A stretch of 64,000 nucleotides of DNA from Liolophura sinensis (Eukaryota; Mollusca; Polyplacophora; Chitonida; Chitonidae): NCBI RefSeq assembly GCF_032854445.1, contig NC_088304.1, positions 29,645,732 through 29,709,731 on the forward strand, in the 5' to 3' direction. Below are positions 58,370 to 64,000 of the stretch, piece by piece. The translations under genes were made by a program, and so were the position numbers. The notes under the pieces were generated by a model. The model searched no databases. It was not told the origin of the DNA and saw nothing but the letters and a program-made list of their open reading frames with translations. The stretch's first letter is position 1, and each line of letters begins with the position of its first letter.

Positions 58370-58980
58370 GGTGGTCAGGGAGAATCCAAATCTGGTCACT
58401 GGGTGATAGCGTCTCTCTGTACTCCATCGATCCCCGTAAAACACTCGTACGGCATCTATGTCCCCTGCCAAGCGGTCGATGAAAACGCAAAAGAGGCAGG
58501 CGCTGTGTAGAGCTCCACAAGGCATGCGTGTAGCGGGGGAGGAAGGGAAGATGGCAGAAGGCAAGTGAAGAATTGACGAGACCTTCGCGGTGCACACCCA
58601 GATCTTCCTCTCTGGTGGTGTCTATATGTGCTTAAGGCATTAGACAAGACAATCACGCGGGGTGTACAGGAATTGTCAGGCCTCAATTCCGCTACGAACT
58701 ACTCCAAGGCTGGTTTCTAGAAAGCGTGAACCAGACAAAGGCCTTCTCATGACTTCTAAGGTTGGTCGAGGCTGTGCGACTGAATGGCTGCATCGGCAGA
58801 CACTGCCATTCACGAGATCGGCGTGCTACTGCTGCCAGTGTTAAGAGGAAAACATGACCGCCGTGCCAGTCTTGGCTCTTTGACAGAATGCTTTGCGTCG
58901 GCCGCTGGACACATGATGCAGGATAAATGATCTGGTCAGGCTGGGCATGAGGTACAGTACGCCATTTATCTGAAATCATT
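58370..58980 (-). pseudogene. possible relic of a LINE-type reverse transcriptase (frameshifted)
   Basis: On the minus strand, 58522-58427 encodes PCGALHSACLFCVFIDRL and then VRVFYGDR. Residue spacing matches the P-Q-G-x7-F-x3-I-N-D-L and F-A-D-D region of Jockey/I/CR1-type LINE reverse transcriptases (P to F is 10 residues in both). About 74 codons upstream, in another frame at 58745-58737, is an EKAF string, where such enzymes have the KAFD motif. Stops and at least one frameshift separate the parts, and the catalytic DD is not intact, so it would be dead. The match is by eye and could be chance. GC content is above the surroundings. Confidence 0.3.
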
Positions 58981-60286
58981 CCCTAAAAAACCCACTACTT
59001 TGGCAATATTCCTGGCATTAAACCACCTGCGCTTTCAATGACATATAATACCAGCTTATATTCTTGTCGACAGCCTAGGTATTGCTTTATGACTAATTCT
59101 ATCGCGCGCCTCAACAAGGAAAGGCTCGGGTTCGTGATAATGCTGCGCCTTGTATGTATGCATTCACGTGATTGCATGGATGATTTAGTATTAAAAACAC
59201 CATGCAGGCTTGACTAACGACATGCCAGTAGTAATCAGAGCTTAACCTGTCCGTTTGACTGCCTGTATGACCAATTATTCTATCGTTTCAGACATAGCCT
59301 TGGAGAGCGACGACCAGAAGACTCGGCAAGCGAGAGAAATGTAACCAAGTCATCGGTGCCTTCCACATCCGTGAAGCTTTTGTAACTCAACACAAAGGCA
59401 ACGACGCTCGTTACACAAGGAAGAGCCAGGGACAGGGAGAGAGTTAGAGCAATATCTGGACGACATACTTTTAATAGATTCTTCCTGGATTCCCCGGACG
59501 TGGTAGGTGCGCGTCTATGCTCACCCTTAGCTAAAGGCAGTCAACCGGCACAAAGTAGGAAGGAGGTGCTCACCAACCCATGGAAACACCCGTTATGATT
59601 TCTTCTTAAACGGTTAGATCAATACAATGATCCTATGCCCTATGAATATAATATTGATGGAAACCGTACAGGACTGACCTTGTGATCGATCGAGGTTTTG
59701 CTATATTGGATTCTCCGGCATCCATGAATTGGATTTAGTATACTCTGATAAGCAATCCTATCTTAAATCGTGGGGGGGAAGGCCTGATAGCATCAGCCGG
59801 AACATCCCTACAGTAAGCGTGTGTATTTGATATCCAAGAGCATTTAATCGGTTCGAATATTATTACCATTAATTTTGTGTGTTTGTCTTGTGAGTAAACT
59901 TAAAACTTGCCTTCATTTGGAGAAGCTCTGTGTGATCGTAACTCAGTCATAATCTCAGTCAGTCAAAAGTTTTACCTGTCGTACGTGTTGCCTCAAGGTG
60001 TGACTGCAGTTACACTTGGAAGACTCTGCAGTGAGAGCTAGGTACGAACCAGGTGTCATTTGGTTTTACCTGTAGTCGTCTTACACCGTGGTTGATCAGT
60101 TGCACCTGGACTGATATTTGTCTGTGAATGACCGACATCAACACAGCAGTACTATATTATGCAACGATGACTGATCTGTGATTGTACTAGGAACATACCT
60201 GGCTGTGACTGTACAACCCTTGGTTTACCTCTACTGGGTCAGCTGTTTGTTTTAAACGAATTCGCTATATAGGTGCTAAGACAGCT
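58981..60286 (+). promoter_or_regulatory. 5' flank of the RASL10-type gene
   Basis: This is the 1.3 kb upstream of the GTPase start. No open frame continues the protein upstream. A pyrimidine-rich acceptor-like site ends at about 59290 (ctatcgtttcag), and a weak donor-like gtaggt lies near 59500, so a 5' untranslated exon is possible. No TATA box in a convincing context was found. The sequence is unique rather than tandemly repeated. The promoter position is unknown. Confidence 0.3.
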
Positions 60287-60922
60287 ATGACAGCTTCTCA
60301 TCTCACTATAGACTCGGACCTTCAGAAAGTCAAACTAGCCGTCCTAGGGGCGCCCGGTGTGGGCAAGACTTCGATTATACGACAGTTTGTCTGCAACGAA
60401 TTCGTCGAGGAGTATGTGGCCACGGAGAAAAAGCAAGTGTTTTATCCCTCGGTGATCATCAACGACCATCTGTACGAGCTGAAGATCATCGACTGTCCGT
60501 ACATTCCTTACTTCCCGGTAAATTCCCTGTACGAATGGACAGACTTCCGTGGCTACGGACTGAGGAATGCGACGGCTTACATACTGGTGTACGACATCAC
60601 GTCAGAGGAAAGTTTTCAATACATCAAATCTCTCAGAGAACAGATCTTGGAGAGCAGGGACATGCACGACATTCCGATCTTTGTGGTGGGTAACAAACAT
60701 GACCAGGCGGAGGAGAGGGGTCTGTCGCGTAGGGAAGTTGCCAATCTGGTTAAGAAACAGTGGAAATGCGGCTACGTCGAGTGCTCGGCCAAATTCAACT
60801 GGCACGTCATTTTGCTGTTCAAAGAGCTAATGAAGGCTATAGACTACATAGACTACGGCCATAAGCCGACGGCCATACGGGTTCAAGATGCGTTCCGGAG
60901 AAACCGCTGCGTCATTTTATGA
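60287..60922 (+). CDS. RASL10B: RASL10-family RAS-like small GTPase, complete, uninterrupted coding sequence
   Basis: This 211-residue protein is a RAS-superfamily GTPase that binds GTP/GDP, probably at membranes. Visible motifs are the P-loop GAPGVGKT (21-28), a Thr at 46 in the position of Ras Thr35, ILVYDI (99-104), the base-specificity motif NKHD (136-139), ECSAK (165-169) and a C-terminal CAAX box CVIL (208-211) whose final Leu suggests geranylgeranylation. PVNSLYEW (77-84), KCGYVECSAK (160-169) and the RRNRC terminus are typical of RASL10B; vertebrate members are near 200 residues, so the length fits. The DxxG motif is degenerate: Asp69 is followed by CPY, so the switch II Gly and catalytic Gln are absent. 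The residue matching Ras Gly12 is Pro23. The first ATG has G at -3 and the frame closes with TGA. No intron interrupts the frame. Family assignment is firm; the choice of RASL10B over a common RASL10 ancestor is inferred. Confidence 0.95.
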   Translation: MTASHLTIDSDLQKVKLAVLGAPGVGKTSIIRQFVCNEFVEEYVATEKKQVFYPSVIINDHLYELKIIDCPYIPYFPVNSLYEWTDFRGYGLRNATAYILVYDITSEESFQYIKSLREQILESRDMHDIPIFVVGNKHDQAEERGLSRREVANLVKKQWKCGYVECSAKFNWHVILLFKELMKAIDYIDYGHKPTAIRVQDAFRRNRCVIL

Positions 60923-62948
60923 AAACGCGGGATGAACTAAGAGGGGTTTATTCCATGGTGCGCCATAGGTCAGTCAATTTTATGACGTGGTCTTCCCGGG
61001 CACATTGTCGATGCTAAAAGGGCAGGTTGGAGTTGTACGGATCTGTAATTATATATAGGTGTGTTTTGACCAGATGTCGTTTGTACAATCTTTCGTCCAC
61101 GATAAACGTGTTCATTTATACAAAGCGCAGGTGACCTTCGGCGAAGAATATATTGTTACCTGTACACAGGCGACGAAATTCATAATTAAGACACTCACCA
61201 AATACGGACGAGAAAGAAATGACAACGTCTACAAACTAGCAACACGTTGCCAACCTGAGATGCATGTCTATTATTCAGCCCGTGGCGGGTAACCGCCAGG
61301 CGGACGTCGTGATTCGCCGAGCAGCGAAGCTCGTAGAGAAGGAGATATCTTCAACATGGGTGAACATTTTGCCACGCAGTCCATACCATCGCATTCAAAT
61401 CGATACCTAATGCTTGTTTGCTGGTGCTATGTTCCGCTTCCGGAAGAAGCCCTCTACTTACCCCTAGCCGCCCGTGACCCTTCAGCCAACGGCTCAGACC
61501 ATCTTCATACAGTCTCTGACTGAACATGCGGCGCGTTACTCCGCTGACCATCGTACACAATCACATCAGCTGATTTAAATATCGACCAATCAGGTTCCGA
61601 TTCTCATACCACGAGCGTTGAATGGGAATGTTTTGTCCACATTTCTTTTTATACGAAACTGATACAATTATGATCAATCAGCACTTTATGTTTCTGTCGC
61701 ACGTAAAACTTTCTCTTTCCAAACATCGTGTCTGAAAGTGGACCGACATTCTGAAGAATTCAATGATCGAACTCCATTTCTGCTCCCTATATTTTAGAGG
61801 GCGTACCAAGAAGATGTATGGTACAGTGTTTCACAGGGACCATGTTTGTTTGATGGACTGATGCTACAAATCTGGCGCATGTTGTTGTTGTTCAGTTCAT
61901 TTCATTGAAGCACTCTGAGAATGTGTGACATGACTGCTGTCAGATGTATTCAGACATGATTAAAAGATGAAATTTTATTCTAAGAGTCTTTTACTTTGGA
62001 TTACTTCCTTAAATGGAAAAAGAGTTGGGTTCAAAATATTACACTTATAGATACTGAGCGCTTTTCTTGTTTGATCAGTTCATTGATAGGCTGATTGGTT
62101 AGTCGATTATTTACATCAATGGATTGATGGATGCAATAAAACTAAGTTTCTCTTCCAGGTAAAGATTTTCTATTGATAAATATAATAAAACAGGGCCGAA
62201 TAGAGTTTGGACTAAACAAGCGACAATCAAACGCAATGCGTGCTTCTTTGGTGTTCACCTATTCTTCCGGAGTGGTGTCCATACGTTCCCAATATTTTGC
62301 TTTTTCTTTTGAGTTCACACTTCACTGTTTTCTTTGGTTTTCTTTGCTTCCTGTTAATATTTATTTATTTATTTATTCGATTCGTGTTTTACTTTTTTAC
62401 ACGATCTCGAGATCTAATACCCTACATTCAAGCCCGTGTGACTCGGTCGTGTGAGGCTCTGATTTAGTGACACGCCAAGCCTATTGCTGTTGACGTATCT
62501 TCGATATAAATACTCCAGAAATCATTGATCTCTTCACTTCTCTGGCCTTCGCAACGCAAGATGTATTTGCTTATTTGAATATCGATTCGTTTCGATTATG
62601 TGTCCTCCAGCAATGATATACAAATCATTCACCAACGTGATGCTACTGTCACTTGAATATGTTCTGCTCGCAGTGTTTCCCGGAAATTGATTGATATCAA
62701 TATTAAACCGTTAACCTCCCTACACTGTCATTGAGTCTGCGCCACTGTAGCTTGTAGGACAATTTATGCATACTGTCTGCTGCATAGCGTTATATTCTTT
62801 GATGTATTATTTCACAAGATATGCGCTCTGATTCACTGACGCCCAATTAAAAATTTTCAGAAGGTTGTTTCCATGTCTCCGTGTTCACGTTACTTTCATC
62901 CCACCTGCCGGATTGTATATCGTTTTGCCCTAAAGTGATGGTGTTGTT
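60923..62948 (+). other. 3' flank / probable 3' UTR of the RASL10-type gene
   Basis: No recognisable gene follows the GTPase stop. Candidate polyadenylation signals are attaaa at 61959-61964 and aataaa at 62135-62140 and 62184-62189, which would give a 3' UTR of roughly 1.0-1.3 kb. A short tttatttatttatt tract near 62358-62400, followed by diverged 'cgtgttttac', looks like the worn 3' end of a minus-strand SINE. The rest shows nothing I can name. Confidence 0.3.
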
Positions 62949-63055
62949 GTTTATTTATTTATTTACTTGAATGGTGTTTTACGCCGTGTTCCAGAATATA
63001 TCACGTATACGATGGCGGTGGCAGAATCAGGAGGAAACCCACGACCATCGGGTTA
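62949..63055 (-). mobile_element. SINE 3' fragment with internal deletion, minus strand
   Basis: The run tttatttatttatttacttg, then atggtgttttacgccgtg, atatcacgtatacgatggcg and aggaaacccacgaccatcg match the main family, with the segment before ccacgacc deleted. Confidence 0.8.
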
Positions 63056-63743
63056 AATACACGTAAAGGCAGTTTTGGCGGTAGCATGAGTGCGCGCGTG
63101 GTGCAAACTCCTGCCCTTGAACTGTTATCTTACAAACTTGCCAACTCAGATCTCAAACAGAGAACTGTTTCCAACGTTTTAGACGACACAATCAGCGATG
63201 AGTGACAGCTGAGTTGTTACAATCCTGCATGTAGCAAGCTGATGGGAACGTGTGATATGCGACAGTATAATTACCGCTTTTTATAACAACATTAACTGCT
63301 ACTGAGTGCTTTGAGTGTTCATGATGGTTTTAGTTGTTTCGTGCCAGATTTGTTGTTGGTTGTAGTTATAATGTATAACTGTGCTCGCATCTGTGTCGCA
63401 GACTCTATGACAAAGTTTTATTACGTCATGCATTTAATATCCTGCTCTACTATTTGTTAATACTAGTTCTTTATCACTTATTTCCACACATTTGATTTTC
63501 CTGCACTCTTGTTCATTTGCAACACACATGTTGTTAATCGTGAATTATTCAAAATATTTATTTTCAAATTTTGATTTTTCATTTCAGTGTACCATTTTCA
63601 GAAAATATAGAATTGTACATTATTTATAGATTTTAGCGCCCTGGAATTCTTCCCACTACCATGGAAAACTGATTAAAGTTTGTTTAGAGGAAAGTATTCA
63701 TATCTTTGATTGGTGTAACATGATTCTAAACAAGCAAGGCGAG
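63056..63743. other. no recognisable feature
   Basis: Unique AT-rich sequence; nothing supportable. Confidence 0.4.
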
Positions 63744-63753
63744 CACATATGCA

Positions 63754-63944
63754 CTATTTATTTATTTATTTGATTGGTGTTTAACGCCGTACCCAAGAAT
63801 ATTTCACTTATGCAACGCCGGCCAGCATTATGGGGGGAGGAAACAGGGCACAGCCCGGGGGAACCCACGACCATCCGCAGGTTGCTGAGAGACCGTCCCA
63901 CGTAGGGGAAGCCAGCATGAGCTGGACTTGAACTCACAGCGACC
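63754..63944 (-). mobile_element. SINE, head-truncated, with 10-bp target duplication, minus strand
   Basis: The tail tttatttatttatttgattg is followed by gtgtttaacgccgtacccaa, gccggccagcattatggg, cgaccatccgcaggttgctg and gagctggacttgaactcaca. It is flanked by cacatatgca at 63744-63753 and 63945-63954. Few differences from the 46302 copy suggest a fairly young insertion. Confidence 0.92.
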
Positions 63945-64000
63945 CACATATGCAATACAAGCACAGACACGACTGACAAAGGTGAGGAATATAACGAAAG

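Overview
The window is animal nuclear DNA, most likely from a mollusc or a closely related lophotrochozoan. Three things point there. The only confidently recognised gene is a metazoan RAS-like GTPase of the RASL10 family. The commonest dispersed repeat is a tRNA-headed SINE whose tail carries a 'gtacggcgtaaaac ... aaataaataaa' motif that I associate, from memory, with mollusc genomes. Spliceosomal-type signals and long, AT-leaning non-coding stretches make up most of the rest. The species cannot be named from the sequence alone. There is no prokaryotic organisation, no rRNA, no convincing tRNA gene and no CRISPR array.

Layout. 0.7-7.8 kb: an old duplicated block (about 728-3310 and 5213-7825); copy 1 carries a 34-bp minisatellite, while copy 2 carries a SINE, a 45-bp minisatellite and a long TA tract. 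7.8-12 kb: mostly unique, with a SINE, a small open frame and a 50-nt hairpin. 12-14.4 kb: a 94-bp tandem array grading into a degenerate array of about 65 bp. 16.8-19.2 kb: a minus-strand SINE followed by 52-bp and 29-bp arrays. 24.3-27.0 kb: a 22-bp array of about 65 copies, rich in AP-1-type TGACTCA motifs, and a 124-bp higher-order array. 28-36 kb: a small candidate ORF, an inverted repeat, SINEs and several short arrays (22, 52 and 46 bp). 36.8-44.5 kb: nearly four copies of a 2-kb segment with no conserved reading frame; two copies carry private SINE insertions. 46-58 kb: sparse SINEs, a GC-rich island and one candidate minus-strand exon. 58.4-59.0 kb: a possible relic of a LINE reverse transcriptase. 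60.3-60.9 kb: the RASL10-type GTPase gene, its coding sequence uninterrupted. 61-64 kb: its 3' flank and more SINE copies.

There is no visible gene cluster or pathway. The one gene sits alone in a repeat-dense region. The most informative content is evolutionary: SINE copies with readable target-site duplications, paralogous copies that give relative dates for insertions, and a minisatellite whose unexpanded single-unit counterpart survives in the sister duplicon. I saw no strong candidate for a new biological system. The best leads are the uninterrupted RASL10 coding sequence with its unusual nucleotide-binding residues, the candidate exon at 54.7 kb, and the AP-1-motif array.
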